A DNA stretch of 64,000 nt, taken from NCBI RefSeq assembly GCF_004210375.1, contig NC_134830.1:49729094-49793093 (forward strand), written 5' to 3'. The notes under the pieces are model-generated. The model was given only the letters and a program-made list of their open reading frames with translations. It did not search any database and was not told the DNA's origin. The position numbers and the translations under genes are program-made. This document shows, one piece after another, positions 1 through 12,699 of the stretch; within the stretch, counting starts at the first letter, position 1; the number at the start of each line of letters is the position of its first letter. This stretch comes from Tachypleus tridentatus. Lineage: Eukaryota > Arthropoda > Merostomata > Xiphosura > Limulidae.

Positions 1-230
1 TTGCTAGCCGTCCCTAATTTAGCAGTGTAAGACGATAGGGAAGGCAGCTAGTCATCACCTCCCACCGCCAACTCTTGGGCTACTCTTTTACCAACAAATA
101 GTGGGATTGACCGTCACATTATAACGCCCCCACGGTTGAAAGGGCGAGCATGTTTGGTGCGACCGGAATTCGAACCCGCGACCCTCAGATTACGAGTCGC
201 ACGCCTTAACACGCTTGGCCATGCCGGGCC
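1..230 (-). mobile_element. SINE-A, cut by window edge
   Basis: Typical family-A copy read on the minus strand: tRNA-like head (GGCCCGGCAT... with CTCGTAA anticodon-loop sequence and a B box GGTTCGAAT-like) at 230-150, then the conserved body. The 3' tail lies left of the window. The head resembles tRNA-Thr(CGU). Confidence 0.93.
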
Positions 231-1020
231 TAGTCTGTAAATATATGTGTGTTTATTCTTTTGAAACATTAATATGTGTTATATTTTGCTATAAATATCT
301 CTACTGATGTCATTTTGCGTTGTTATATTTCTTCTTTTAATATCGTTTTATTGGAAAATTGCGCTTGGATTTTGGAAAGGTGTCGCACTATTCCAAAGTA
401 TGTTGAACAATACTTACGTGACACGTTGCTTGATATTAAAACACAAAAATCTATTGGTTTTGCAACTTTTTTGCTGTAAATATGAAATTGACAGAACTTG
501 CACATTATAATTGCACGTTAACCACTGTAAACTGTTTCGTTCATTATCTGACTTAATATTGAAATTCGTTTTTGAAGGAGGTCATTAGTTGGTAATGTAG
601 CATAACCATACAGTACCTAACCTATCCTATATAGTCTTGACGACTATTTACGTGACACTGGCCATGAAGGCTGAGGCAATTAACAGTCAAGACGAAATTT
701 AAAATAATTTTAATATGTAGAGAAAAACAACATTAAACAGTTATACGTGTTTAATAATTTGCTTTACTTTAGAAAACCAACAATGACTAAAGCAAGGTTT
801 AGTATTTTAAAGAAAAGACAATTTAAATCAACTGAAACCGGTTTCATAAAGTGATTAAAACAGTTGAAAATGGTTTAAATGTATTTTTTTACGTTTTATT
901 GAGAAATAGAAATGATTTACTTTCTTTGTTTTCCAACACAAGTGAAAAATTTGTTTACATTTCAACTTGGTCTCCGAAATACCATGCTTCTGTCTTCGCG
1001 CTTTTTATTACGCAGACTTT
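231..1020. other. Intergenic, nothing recognised
   Basis: A+T-rich. Short overlapping frames on both strands at 276-510 lack any motif. Confidence 0.6.
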
Positions 1021-1120
1021 GTTTGTAGTTTAAACACAAAGCTACACAATGGGCTATCTCTGCTCTACCCGGTTTCTGACATTGTAAATCCTCAGATATA
1101 CCGCTATGTCGCTAGGAGGC
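1021..1120 (-). mobile_element. SINE-C with internal deletion
   Basis: AAAGCTACACAATGGGCTAT tail and CAGATATACCGCTATGTC head; the B-box part is deleted. Confidence 0.82.
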
Positions 1121-1344
1121 ACTGGAGCCACATCATGAACCACTTTTTTTTTATCTTGTTTGATTTATAAAACAGTGAAAGTACTAACACAACTATACAT
1201 CTCATTGTAAAATTTTGTGAAAGTAAGTGAAACTAAAACATAGAAATGTGGAGTCTTTAACAGTTGGGGAAGAGGGAATTGGAACCACGAACTTATGTTC
1301 TCAAAAAAAAAACAGTAGTTGTTTCTCGATAGGACAGCAGAATG

Positions 1345-1417
1345 TCTATTGATTTACACCACTAAGATCTATGGAGCATATCAAGTAGCCCAACGTGGGT
1401 TTGCTTTAGAACAAACA
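1345..1417 (+). mobile_element. Variant-D SINE tail
   Basis: CAAGTAGCCCAACGTGGGTT and GAACAAACAAA resemble the tail at 31262-31309. Confidence 0.45.
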
Positions 1418-1740
1418 AATTATCCGTTTTTGTAGAAGTATTTACACTCTAAGGAATAAATTAGTCGCTCTCAGATAGAAGTGAAATACTTAGGTTTGTT
1501 TTCACTGAATTTATTCAAGGACTTCAACAACTAAATTTGGTGTTTGATGCTTCACGGTGGAAAGAATGCAGATAACCTAATATGTATCTTTACACTTAAC
1601 GATAAAACAGCAGATAGTTCAGTTTAACCGAAGATTTTCATTATCATATGTAGTAGCTGATAATGAAGAAGTGATTACGAAAACTCCCATTAGTTGTCCA
1701 AGATTAAAGTAATATAAACTGTGATAACAGGACCCATCAC

Positions 1741-1852
1741 TGTGACTCTGCGGTAAGTTAGGGGTTTTATAACGCTAAACATCAGGTCATACTCGTGGTT
1801 CACCAAACACAGATGATTCATTGTGCAGCTTTGTGTTTAACAAAAAACAAAA
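1741..1852 (+). mobile_element. SINE-C-like relic
   Basis: CTCTGCGGTAAGTTAGG head-like part and ATTGTGCAGCTTTGTGTTTA tail. Confidence 0.5.
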
Positions 1853-4172
1853 CATATTTAACAACCGTTCTTTTTTTTGTGTGTTTATATACAGTTTAAA
1901 GCTTGAACCATTATCCCAACACAGTTTCTTAGAATGAACAATGAATAAAATTGGTTACAAAAATCTCAAATTTATTTGAACTCTGAGGCACGATTCATTC
2001 TGTGTAGTACAGAAGGATCATGTAATTTTTAATATGATTGACTGGGATCCTATGCCAACTTTTAAGGATTGTAATGTAAAGAAAATCGTTAAGTAAATTC
2101 ACATGCAACAGAATTAATAATGGATGATATAATGTAAAGTTTAAGAGTTTCGTTTGTAAGACTATCTTTCAATGCTCACACTTTGTGATCAGTGTGAACG
2201 AAACTTGGGATATCCTTTTAGTAACCACCATCCTTGTCATTCTTGGAAGTGATCCCCATATTTGTCTGCTTTTCGCACTTTCAGGTTTTGGCCAATCTGT
2301 AACAAACTTGTCATCACTCTCTAGCGACTCCTACCGAGAAATGACATGTGTAGAAACGCTGTTGATATTTTTTTCTCCTATGTCAACTTCTCGGTATATC
2401 CATGCATTCCACTCACCATTCTACATACACTATAATTTCTATCCAGGGAAGAACTTAAGTAGTAATATGTAAATGTATATGTGTTTTTCATGATAGCTAG
2501 TCTGGAGGTTGCGGTATTATAAATTTTCGTCATCAGTAACTCGTTCACTTACCTGTAGGGTGATTATTGGTTATATGTGGTTTGTGAAATATTAAGTGCC
2601 CTACAAAATAGTCTGAAAGAAGCTATGATTAATGGGTGTATAGAAAATGGACGAATACAGTAAGTCATTCATTTATTATTTTTATTACCGATAATGACTG
2701 TTAACACATTTATACCTAGATATTGATGACTTGTACTGTCACAATAAATTTGTTAAATCCTACGGTAATAATAGAGATTAACTATATGTTAAAGTCTGCC
2801 TTTGTAAAACACGAGATAAAGTAACATGTAGAAATTATTTTAATGCATAAAGTCACATTAGTAAAGGTATTAGTTTTAATTATTGTCCTTTTTAGGGTGA
2901 TTTAAACCTATAGCCATGTATTGTATGTGTGGTAAATGTATTTAACTGTGTTATGTCAAATACTGTTTTTGACATTTTATTATATCACTGAAAATCTTTA
3001 ATCACTTGACTAAGATTTTGTTCTTGTAGAACAGGTAATTTAATTAACTATTGAATCAACATTAAACATCCTTTTAATGACTATTTAATTATGATTGAAT
3101 GAATGAGTAACTATCAACTTGCTGAGACATGTATTGTACGAGTCATGACTGTCATGACAGCCTAAAATACGTTTTTTACTTTGTGATGTAATAATCCATC
3201 ATGGCTGCATGTCTGTTATTGAACTATAATTTCAAACCTTCATAAGTTAGTTGCGCTCTCTAATAACACTTTGTTGAACTATGACATTATGGCTATTTGT
3301 CATGGCGGCCTAGCAACACGTCCCTGTCGACTCACCTTCTGGTGACAACATTTGGAACTATCACCTTGTCATCTTTGATGACATCACCCCTTTCACCTCA
3401 CACTTCTATCTTCATGTGTCATGGTGTAACGTCCTGTCAAAGAGAGGACTTGCTGCTAACATAGAGGTCAAGAGTTTAGATCTACTCCCCAACTCCATAT
3501 ATCAGTCACGGGATCCCTGTGTCTTTCTAATGCTTTAAAAGGATATTTCGGTTAGTAATAGATAAGGGTATACATAAAACAAACTTTAAGATAACACTAT
3601 TGTAATATGTGAACATTTTAGCAAAGTTCGCAAAATATTACTTAAATATACGTCACCCAACAAACATTGATTTTTTATTTCCTGCCTTCTAGCAGTTCAG
3701 TCATAAGTCTCCTTCAGACTTACAATAGCAAATTATTACCTACGCATGGTGGAATTTTGACTTAACAAGGGTTTCCAGCAAGCTAGAGATATCATATAGT
3801 GAAATAATGGATAATTTCAAATCGATGTGTGTGAAGAGAAGAGCGAAAGAGTAATCATAGACAAACATTAAATCATGATCAAACACATGAAATTCGGCAT
3901 CTGAGGTTAAGGAGCATGTTTTGATGTTAGTTGTCTCACCAGGGGGCTAATGTCTCGATGTTTAACTACACTGCACAACAATTTTTTTTGAAAAGTTTTG
4001 CTTCCTGAAAAGTTTTTGCTGATTGTGACAGGCACCTGGTGGGTATGCACAAATATAGTTTTGGTTTTGCTTCATCACGTAGGAACTCTGAGAAATAGAA
4101 AGTTAACTGTTTGCCGGTAATAACGTATTTAATTGCGTTTATGTTTCTAATATGCTATAAAGTTCAACATAA
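1853..4172. other. Intergenic, nothing recognised
   Basis: A+T-rich with a slightly richer patch at 3300-3500. A 95-codon frame at 2185-2472 starts in ordinary sequence and has no recognisable motif or splice context. Confidence 0.6.
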
Positions 4173-5820
4173 TTAAAAGTGTTTTGCTCCTGATTTTCGT
4201 TTGTATTCAATGTCCGGTGCATCACGTTGCAATGTCCAACAGTAGTCAGCAAGCATTGATGAATTCCAGTTGCCCTGATATCGTTTTTCCATTGTAGCAA
4301 TGTCCTGGTGAAACCTTTCACCATATTCGTCACTGACAGCACCGAGATTTGCGGAGAAGAAGTCCAAGTGTGAGTGGAGGAAATGAATCTTGAGTAACAT
4401 GTTGCACTTCATTGTTTTGTATGCTTTGAGAAGTTTGTCTACCAGCTGAATGTAATGTGGGGATCCGTAATTCCTAAGAAAATTGTTAACAACGTCTTTG
4501 AAAGCTTTCCAGGCAATCTTTTCCGGCCCAACTAACAGATCGTCGAACCGCTTGTCACTCACAACATGTCTGATCTGAGAGCCAACAAAAATGCCCTCTT
4601 TGATCTTGGTCTCAGTTATTCTTTGGAACATCTGCCTTAAATAACGAAAACCTTCGCCTTCTTTGTTCATTGCTTTCACGAAATTATTCATATGTCCCAA
4701 TTTTATGTGAAGAGGAGGCAAAGAAATCTTTGCAGAGTCGACAAGCGGTTCATGCGTTACATTTTTCTGTCCTGGAACTGTGAATCTGTCTAGAATAATG
4801 TGACTCTTTGGCACGATTGTCCCATTCACAGATGAAACAACAGTACTTTGTATAGCCGAGCTGCAGTCCCAGTAACAGAACAACGACTTTCAGATCTCCA
4901 CAGATATTCCACTTGTACTTACTGTACTGGATGTGCTTCAGCAACATTTCCATGTTCTCGTAGGTTTCTTTTATGTGTGCTGCATAGCCAACAGGTATTG
5001 AAGGGTGAACGTTGTCATTATGTAACAGAACAGTTTTTAAGTTTAACATTGATGAATCAATAAAGAGAGGTCACTCTTGCGGGTCATGGTCACAACCCAA
5101 AGCAGAGAACTATCCTTCGATGTTAACACAGAAAGAGAGACTGACAACTTGTGCAAAGAATTTGGTTATATCGTCTTGGCGGCTTCGAAAAACAGAAATT
5201 TTCGTACCTGGTGACAGCAAACACCATTCCTGCAGTCTCGAACCCAGCAATTTGGCTTTTGCTTTTGATAGATCCAAATCTCTGACCAGATCGTTTAATT
5301 CTGACTGTGTTATGACATGTGGATCGCCTGAGGAGCGCGGTTCAAAATCCGGATCAATGTCACTGTCAGTTCCCTGCATTGCAGTTTCTTCATCTGGTTC
5401 GTCTAAGGTCCATTCTTCTGGTGGTTTCGAAATTGGAAGACTGTCATGTGGCACGGGTCTCATTGCTGAAGGCAGATTAGGGTATTCAAATGACTTCTTG
5501 TTTTTGGCAGAGAAACCAGACACATTAGCCAAACAGAAGTAACAGTCCGTCACATGGTCTTTCTGTTCTCGCCATATCATCGGGACAGCAAACGGCATTG
5601 TCTTTCGAGCGTCTCTGAGCCAAGTTTTCGGACAGACAGCAGATGTCGCACAACAAATGTGAGGCGCCCATTCCTGGTCTTGATCACCAATTTTACAGCC
5701 GAAGTACAGATGATATGCTTTCTTCACAAGAGCAGATATTGAGCGTCTCTGATGACCAAGCGTATACTCGCCACAAATATAGCAGAATGTATCGCGGCTG
5801 TTACGACATTGACGAGACAT
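4173..5820 (-). pseudogene. Orphan zinc-finger/transposase-like protein family, broken copy
   Basis: Read on the minus strand from ATG at 5820 (MSRQC; a second in-frame ATG lies at 5835) to TAA at 4173, about 549 codons without introns. The N-terminus has CYIC, HICC and CYFC pairs suggesting zinc binding, then MPFAVPMIWRE and an acidic linker. The middle has HNDNVHPSIPV, CGDLKVVVLLLGLQLGYTK and CCFICEWDNR. The C-terminus has LPPLHIKLG, KIHFLHSHLDFF, GAVSDEYGERFHQDI and MLADYCWTLQRD. I recognise this as a protein family of unknown function repeated in many invertebrate genomes. It is broken by an in-frame TAG (5110-5112), a TGA (5071-5073) and a frameshift near 4785. Intronless structure and multicopy relatives suggest a transposon origin (inference). 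No terminal inverted repeats were found. Confidence 0.8.
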
Positions 5821-5835
5821 ACTGACCGACACCAA

Positions 5836-6362
5836 TCGTCCTGTAAAACGTCCATAACATCTAACTTACTTGTTACAGTGCTCCTGAGGCAATGCTATAT
5901 TCTGAAACAATACGTACACACTATAAGGTCTATGTTAATCCAATGAGCAGCATCTGTATATGTAAGCCACTTTTATAGCCTGCTGAGACAGTGTCAAGCT
6001 GGCTTCGGCCTGCCCAGGCATGCCCGGGCTGCATACTCCCACAGAACAGCTTCCAACCTGGCCTGATTTCATGCCTGGACATACCCAGACTGCACAAAAC
6101 ATTGTTCATAGGTCTCTTACAGAAACGAAAATTTTTGGACACAAATATAAGAAAAAACATGACAAAATTAAGGTTTCGATGAAACGGTACGTGATGGGCA
6201 AATTTGAATGTGATTTTCGTGATCAGCAGCCAAAAATCTATAAAGAACACCCAACAGTGTTCAAGAAGCCAAACCTTTGTTGTACAGTGTTTTTCATGAA
6301 TTTTTTGTTAATAAGGCAAATATTTGGCTCTTCTAAAAATAGGAAAGCAGAACTCTTCAAGT
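5836..6362. other. Flank between orphan pseudogene and minisatellite
   Basis: Locally G/C-rich at 5989-6075, with short self-complementary GGCATGCC-like motifs. A 114-codon plus-strand frame (6020-6364) and a 106-codon minus-strand frame overlap each other, and neither has recognised motifs. The stretch may be the 5' flank of the element that carried the orphan gene, but this is unproven. Confidence 0.3.
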
Positions 6363-6885
6363 AGGGAAGGTATAACTTATTCTGTGTTAGAAGGAAAGAT
6401 GTAAGTCTGTATGTAGGGAAGGTATAACTTATTATGTGTTAGAAGGAAAGATGTAAGTCTGTATGCAGGGAAGGTATAACTTATTCTGTGTTAGAAGGAA
6501 AGATGTAAGTCTGTATGCAGGGAAGGTATAACTTATTCTGTGTAAGAAGGAAAGATGTAAGTCTGTATGCAGGGAAGGTATAACTTATTCTGTGTAAGAA
6601 GGAAAGATGTAAGTCTGTATGCAGGGAAGGTATAACTTATTCTGTGTTAGAAGGAAAGATGTAAGTCTATATGCAGGGAAGGTATAACTTATTCTGTGTG
6701 AGAAGGAAAGATGTTAGTCTATATGCAGGGAAGATATAACTTATTCTGTAATAGAAGGAAAGATGTAAGTCTATATGCAGGGAAAGTATAACTTATTCTC
6801 TGTTAGAAGGAAAAATGTAACTCTGTATGCAGGGAAGGTATAACTTATTCTGTGTTAGAAGGAAAGATGTAACTCAGTATATAAG
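6363..6885. repeat. Minisatellite, 52-bp unit, about 10 copies
   Basis: Units begin AGGGAAGGTATAACTTATTC at 6363, 6415, 6467 and onward at exact 52-bp steps with few changes. Confidence 0.97.
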
Positions 6886-7012
6886 AAAGCTGTAACTCTT
6901 TATAAGGAAAGATGCAACTCCGTATGTAGGAATGATGTAACTCTATATGTAGGAATGATATAACTCTGTATGTAGGAAAGGTGTGACTCTGTATGTAGGT
7001 AAGATGTACCTA
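6886..7012. repeat. Degenerate ~24-bp repeats derived from the 52-bp unit
   Basis: About five units of the type GTAGGAATGATGTAACTCTA, which equal the second half of the 52-bp unit. Confidence 0.85.
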
Positions 7013-7080
7013 TTTTGCTCTTCAACATTCTTTACATGTTTTTATAGAAATCTTCAAAGGTTTACAGTGTTGACTGCGTT

Positions 7081-7215
7081 AAGTTTGTTTTCAATTTCGC
7101 GCTAAGCTACACAAAGGCTATCTGCGCTAGCCGTCCCTAATTTAGTAGTGTAAGACTAGAGGAAAGGTAGCTAGTCATCACCACCCACCGCTAACTCCTG
7201 CGTTACTCTTTTACT
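7081..7215 (-). mobile_element. SINE-A 3' half
   Basis: Tail and distal body only (GCTAGCCGTCCCTAATTTAG on the + strand). It separates the two minisatellites. Confidence 0.88.
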
Positions 7216-7216
7216 C

Positions 7217-7770
7217 TTTCATGTGGCAGTGTTGGCTTGTTTTTTATACTGTACTGTTTACATTAATGTGATAGTATTGGCTTGTTTCTTATACTGTACT
7301 ATTTATTTCAATGTGGTAGCGTTGGCTTGTTTTTTATACTGTACTGTTTGCTTTAATGTGATAGCATTGGCTTGTTTTTTTATGCTGTACTATTTACTTT
7401 AATGTGATAGTGTTGGCTTGTGTTTTATATTTTATACCGTACTGTTTACATTAATGTAATAATATTGGCTTGTTTTTTTATACTCTATTGTTTACTTGAA
7501 TATGGTAGTGTTAGCTTGCTTTTCATACCGTACTGTTTACTTTAACATGATAGTGTTCGCTTGTTTTTATACTGTACTGTTAACTTTCACATGATAGCGT
7601 TGGCTTATTTTTTTATACTGTACTATTTACTTTAATGTGGTATTGTTCGCTTGCTTTTTACACTGAACTGTTTACTTTAATGTGGTATTGTTGACTTACT
7701 TTTTATACTGTACTGTTTAATTTAATGTGGTAGTGTTGGCTTGATTTTTAACCTTTACTGATTACATTCA
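7217..7770. repeat. Minisatellite, ~46-bp unit, about 12 copies
   Basis: Units with ATGTGATAGTGTTGGCTTGT and ATACTGTACTGTTTAC, diverged more than the 52-bp array. Confidence 0.93.
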
Positions 7771-8837
7771 TGCAAGTAACAACGAAAACATTCACCAGAT
7801 TTTAATTCGAACAACAGTGATGGAAATATGATGTTACTTGGCGTCATTGCCGATTGTCCATAAAATTGTGTAATGGGGAAATTATTTTGGTCTGTAGGTG
7901 GTGCTAGCGTCTCGACATGTATTTATAAGTCCACGTTATCAGGAAATTATCTTAAATAACGTGACAAAGTCGAAAACGAGCAGCACGGAAAACCGGAAAA
8001 GGAATTAGAACAAATCTGTTATACTTCTAGGAACTTTCTAAAAAGTTAACGCAAATGTTAAAGTTGGAAAGGACAGAAGAACAAAGAATATCGGGACAAA
8101 CCCTCACTTTGGCATGATCACTCGTAAAACTAAGTAGACATAACTGCTTATTAACAAACTTATAAATGAAGTTTACTGTTTCTATATTTAATTTCTAGCC
8201 ATTAGACACATCCAAATTTTTCGTGTAATGAGATAATTCATTTTATAATAACACAGATTATTTTTACTCGAAAGCTCAACATAAGGCTTCTCATTGCGCA
8301 ATAATAATAATCTAAATAATAAATATTTGAAAGTAATAGTGTCACACTAACTTCTGCGTCATTCAAAATTCTGCTCGGTTCGAACATTTGGAGTTGAACA
8401 AATAAACAACTGATTTAGTTGAATTGTTGCGAACAATTCACTGATGGTACAAGTAGAAAACTATCCTCAGAGATAGTTTTTGTTGTTTTTTACCATGGAA
8501 CTGCGGATTATAGTAGGATAAAATGAACTAAGAGTTTGGGCATAACTTTAAAAGTGAAAGTGTCTGATAACACAATTTTTTAAAGAATCGTTCGACTTAA
8601 GATAGAAAACATAAACAAAACTAATTTTGTTTGCAACTTCTTATTTTCAAATTGCATATATTAGTTTATTTTTAGAACATTTGCATTGTATTTCATTGTT
8701 TAAAAGCAATTATTGTTTAATTAATATTTTAATTAATACACAACAAATTTTGTGCTATTGTTATTTTCATTCAGTTTCTCAAGAATCTTTTTCATCGTGT
8801 TTCGTCTGACGCAAATTTTTATGTTTGGTTAGTTTGC

Positions 8838-9094
8838 ATTATGTTCAAAGCTACACGAGGGCTATCTCTGTTAGCCGTCGCTAACTTAGTAGTGAAAGAT
8901 TAGAAGGGAAGAAACTATTCATCACCACCCACCACAGTCCCAACTCTAGGGCTACTCTTTTACCAACAAACTGTGGATTTAGCCGTTCTAACGCCCCATT
9001 ACGGAAAGGGCAAGCATGTTTGGTGGGACGAGGATTCCAATCCATGACCCTAATATTGAGAGAGATAAACGCCCAAACCTGGCCAAGTCGGACC
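8838..9094 (-). mobile_element. SINE-A, diverged subfamily
   Basis: Whole-length but diverged. It shares with the copy at 62113-62364 the diagnostic CATGACCCTAATATT in the head and CTAACTTAG plus GTGAAAG in the body. Confidence 0.88.
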
Positions 9095-9477
9095 AGTATT
9101 TAGATAAACAACAGTTTTGCGTTTTGACTTGTCTTTCATAAATATGTTAAAATATATTTACAACAGAAAAAGTTTCGTTTGACAAAAACTAACAAAAAAC
9201 TGGTGTATCACTATCAGTGTATGCTAATATCAAACCGCTAGTAAAAAAGTAATGCACACTTTAATTAAGTTTAGCGCTTGAATTTTTCTCACATCATCAT
9301 ACACGTTAGTGTAATATGAAATATTAATTATGTGTTGATATTCTGTAACGCTTTGTTTAAAACTTTAGTTTCTACAACAACTTTCTCAGTCTATGATAGC
9401 AATTCTTATCGAAAACGGATTGATTCTGATACATCTTTCAACAAGTCACGACGTTTACTAAGCAAAGCACGAAAAAT

Positions 9478-9770
9478 TAGGCCTAGAAGGAAAGTAGATT
9501 TGTAATCATACTTTGTAAAGTATTGAACTAGACATAGAACAAAGGTAGATTTATAGTCATGTTTTGTAAAGTTTTGTAAAGCTAGGCCTAGAAGGAAGGT
9601 TTTGAAAGGTATTGAACTAGGCCTAGAATAATGAAAGGTTTGTAGTCTTTTTTTTTTTTTTGTAAAAAAGTGAATTAAGTCTAGAAAGAAGGTGGATTTG
9701 TAATTTTTTTAAATATTTTCCTACACCTATTAATAGGGTGGATTATTTCGAATATATTAAACTAGGCCTA
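9478..9770. repeat. Degenerate repeat with ACTAGGCCTAGAA motif
   Basis: Four to five irregular units containing TAGGCCTAGAAGGAAGGT-like and TTTGTAAAGTATTGAA segments with poly-T interruptions. AGGCCT is palindromic. Confidence 0.65.
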
Positions 9771-10886
9771 TGAAGTAAATACAATTATTTTTGTAAAATG
9801 GTCTCAATACGTAATAAACATTGTCTCGTGTTTTTATTGTAATGTAACTAACTACTTTTAATAGAAAGATGTATATGAAAAATAAAATAAATAAATGAAA
9901 TTCTTCAGTTAAATGCGAATAATTCGGTAGTTTACCGAAACATGATCAGAACTTGTGTCGTTTTTATTTCTTTCTGTATGAAAGTAACTGACAATTCTCA
10001 TAAGTTTCTTAAAAAATCGTTATGTTCATGTTCACGATTGCACAATCTATCTCACTAGCACCAAAAACAAAATATGTTTACGTATTGGAAACCATAACTG
10101 AAAGTTAAACCAAAGCTTACCTCTCTTGTCTAAGAAAGAGGAAGTGAGAATGTTCGCCTAGAAAATATTTACAATTAAAGTAGCAACTTCGCTGTATTTT
10201 GTTGTAATGGGGACAAAGATACGATGGAAATTAGGGAAGAAACAGGGGCGACATTAAAAAGAAAATAAGCAGTTTAACTTGACCAACTTACATGACTTTT
10301 TGTTTATTATCTTAACCTCTTTATCTCTAGCAACCAAATTTATTTAAAATCCTTATCTTTATGGGAGTCTTTACTTTGAACCAAAATTTTGCCTCAAATT
10401 AGGGAAACCTTAAACTTATCGACATTTATAGGGAAAGAAGAAGGTGCTGCCCTCTGTATTGGAGACTGTGGTGCACTTCCTGCAACTGCATATTTTAATA
10501 AGTTTATAAGAGTTTAATCATGCACAGTAAAAAATGAATAGCATTAAAAGTTCAATTGTATAGTTTAATTTTAAGAACACGTTTGAAAACGTTAACGGAT
10601 TGAACATTTTGTATATTCTACGTGAGAACAAATAACGTAGGTTTCTGTTTGTTTGTTAAGACCAAATCAACACGATGACGCCTACCTGTGCTGTGTTCAC
10701 TACGGGCCTCTAAACCCAGTTAAATATTCACACTTATTTCTGAACTACTGGGGACGCTGACTTGAGATTATAATTAGGACATCAGACGCAGTTCCTAAAT
10801 ACAAAACTTTTCACAGATGAACTGTTAGAGTTTTATGTAAATATGTGTTGAGTATAAAAACAATAGAGTTGCCCTATATAAGCTTG

Positions 10887-10979
10887 AAGGTTTATAACAC
10901 TAAAAACTTGAGTTTGATACTCGCGGAGGGTATAACACAAAAAGTCTATTGAGCAACTTTGCGCTGAAACACAAACACT
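10887..10979 (+). mobile_element. SINE-C-like relic
   Basis: TTTATAACACTAAAAACTTG, GTTTGATACTCGCGG, tail CAACTTTGCGCTGAAACAC. Confidence 0.5.
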
Positions 10980-11116
10980 CAGCCATACAAACAATCAGTA
11001 GTATATGTATATTATGTCTGCTGACAGTTATCTAGTATTTTACGGTCAGAAATTTATTTCAGTTGTCGATAAGAATTGCTTTGTATTTGAAACAGAAAAG
11101 CGAGTCTCTTATCCTT

Positions 11117-11224
11117 GCCCCCAAGTCACACAACGATGTATCTGCGGACTTATACTGCTAACCGGGTTTCGATACCCGTGGCGGGCTGAGCACAGAGAGT
11201 CCTCTGTGTTGAATAACAAACAAA
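11117..11224 (+). mobile_element. SINE-C with target duplication
   Basis: TCTGCGGACTTATACTGCTA, B-box region GGGTTTCGATACCCG, CAGAG tail and AACAAACAAA end. Flanks CTCTTATCCTT (11106-11116) and CTCTTGTCCTT (11225-11235). Confidence 0.85.
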
Positions 11225-11916
11225 CTCTTGTCCTTAACCCGCTTTCAGAGGAATGCACGAATTTCGAAGAAAATATCGTCTCATAGAAATACAGTTAAAA
11301 TCTTAATTTCCTGTCCTGCCCGTGATTCCAAAAACAAGACGAGAAAGGTCATGTAGACATACAAGATATCCTGACCTATTCACCTTTACCTAACGTTGTG
11401 TATCACGAAATTAGGCAAAAGCTTTATTTTCAACTTTGATGTGGACAGTAAAGGACAACTTTAAAAAATATATCTTATTCGACATAGCTGAAGATAGGGT
11501 GTCGTGCTGGTGAATACCTGCTTCTTAAAAAGAGTTTCAAGTGCTTTATAGAAAAACTTATAATTTCAGCAACGTCAAATTCCTGTTGAAATCAAAATAT
11601 ACAGTGATATACTGAGAACAAGCATCACTTTAGTCACATAAACATAGGATGTATATAACAACACAGCAGTTTTAGCAGTTCCAGCTGACTGATGAAATGA
11701 GATATTTGCCATCCTAGTTTGTTTGAAACTTGCTATAGAGAAACTTAGCTCAGTCACAAGAGTCATTGAAAGATTTTCCATAAATTTAACTTGTATTTAA
11801 TGGGTATTATATTTCGCTGCTACATGTTGCTGAGTTTCCTCCATTATGATTAAATATTTTCTATAACTGTCACCAGACATCTTTCTTTAGAAACCATGAC
11901 TGTCATCGAACATCTT

Positions 11917-12039
11917 TGTTTGTTTGTAGTCAACCACAAAGCTATACAGTTGGCTATCTGTGTTCTGCCCACCACAGGTATCGAACCATGGTTTCTAGCG
12001 GTATAAGTCTGCAGATATACCGCAGTGCCGCTAGAGGGG
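11917..12039 (-). mobile_element. SINE-C, full length
   Basis: Head CCTCTAGCGGCACTGCGGTA on the minus strand, GTCTGCAGATATACC on plus, B box GGTTCGATACC, and tail with TTTGTTTGTTTG. Confidence 0.88.
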
Positions 12040-12217
12040 CCTTTGTTTGGAAACCATGATTGTCAACGGACATCGTTGTTTAAACATCATGACTGTTGCT
12101 AGATGTCTTTGTTTAGAAGCTGGATTGTGGCCAGACGTCTTTCAGTGTCTGTCTTTAGTGGACAATTCTTCTACGTTGAATGCGACTAGAAGGACAAGCT
12201 ATAGTTACTCTTTTCTT

Positions 12218-12493
12218 GGCATGGCCTAGCGCGTTAAGGCGTGCGCTTCGTAATCTGAGGGTCGCGGGTTCGCGCCCGAGTCGCGCCAAACATGCTCGCC
12301 CTCCCAGCCATGGGGGCGTTATAATGTTACGACCAATCCCACTATTCGTTGGTAAAAGAGTAGCCCAAGAATTGGCGGTGGGTGGTGATGACTAGCTGCC
12401 TTCCCTCTAGTCTTACACTACTAAATTAGGAACGGCTAGCACAGATAGCCCTCGAGTAGCTTTGTGCGAAATTCCAAAAGAAACAAACAAACA
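12218..12493 (+). mobile_element. SINE-A, full length with target duplication
   Basis: Complete head, body and CAAACAAAC tail. Perfect 12-bp duplication TACTCTTTTCTT at 12206-12217 and 12494-12505. Confidence 0.96.
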
Positions 12494-12583
12494 TACTCTT
12501 TTCTTGAAAAGTATTAAATATATTTTCAAAACTTGATTGAAAAAATTACCCATGAAAACAAGAAAACCTAATTGCTGTCTCTT

Positions 12584-12699
12584 AGTGGCTCAACGATAAG
12601 TCCAATAATGCTGAAAATCTGGCTTCGACACCTGAAATTAACAGGACAAAGATAGCCCCATATTGTATGCCTATCTGCTTATGAAGTAAAACAAAACTA
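12584..12699 (+). mobile_element. SINE-C-like relic
   Basis: GGCTCAACGATAAGTCC, GGCTTCGACACCTG, tail CAAAGATAGCCCCATATTGT. Confidence 0.5.

Larger units (their letters stand above)
7771..11105. other. Intergenic, only repeat relics
   Basis: Apart from the SINE at 8838-9094, the repeat at 9478-9770 and the relic at 10887, no gene-like structure was seen. Confidence 0.6.

Noticed and set aside
2185..2472. 95-codon frame
   Set aside because: No domain, no splice context, and composition like the surrounding A+T-rich DNA.
6363..6885. Possible CRISPR-like array
   Set aside because: Units are contiguous without variable spacers, and the host is a eukaryote; this is a minisatellite.
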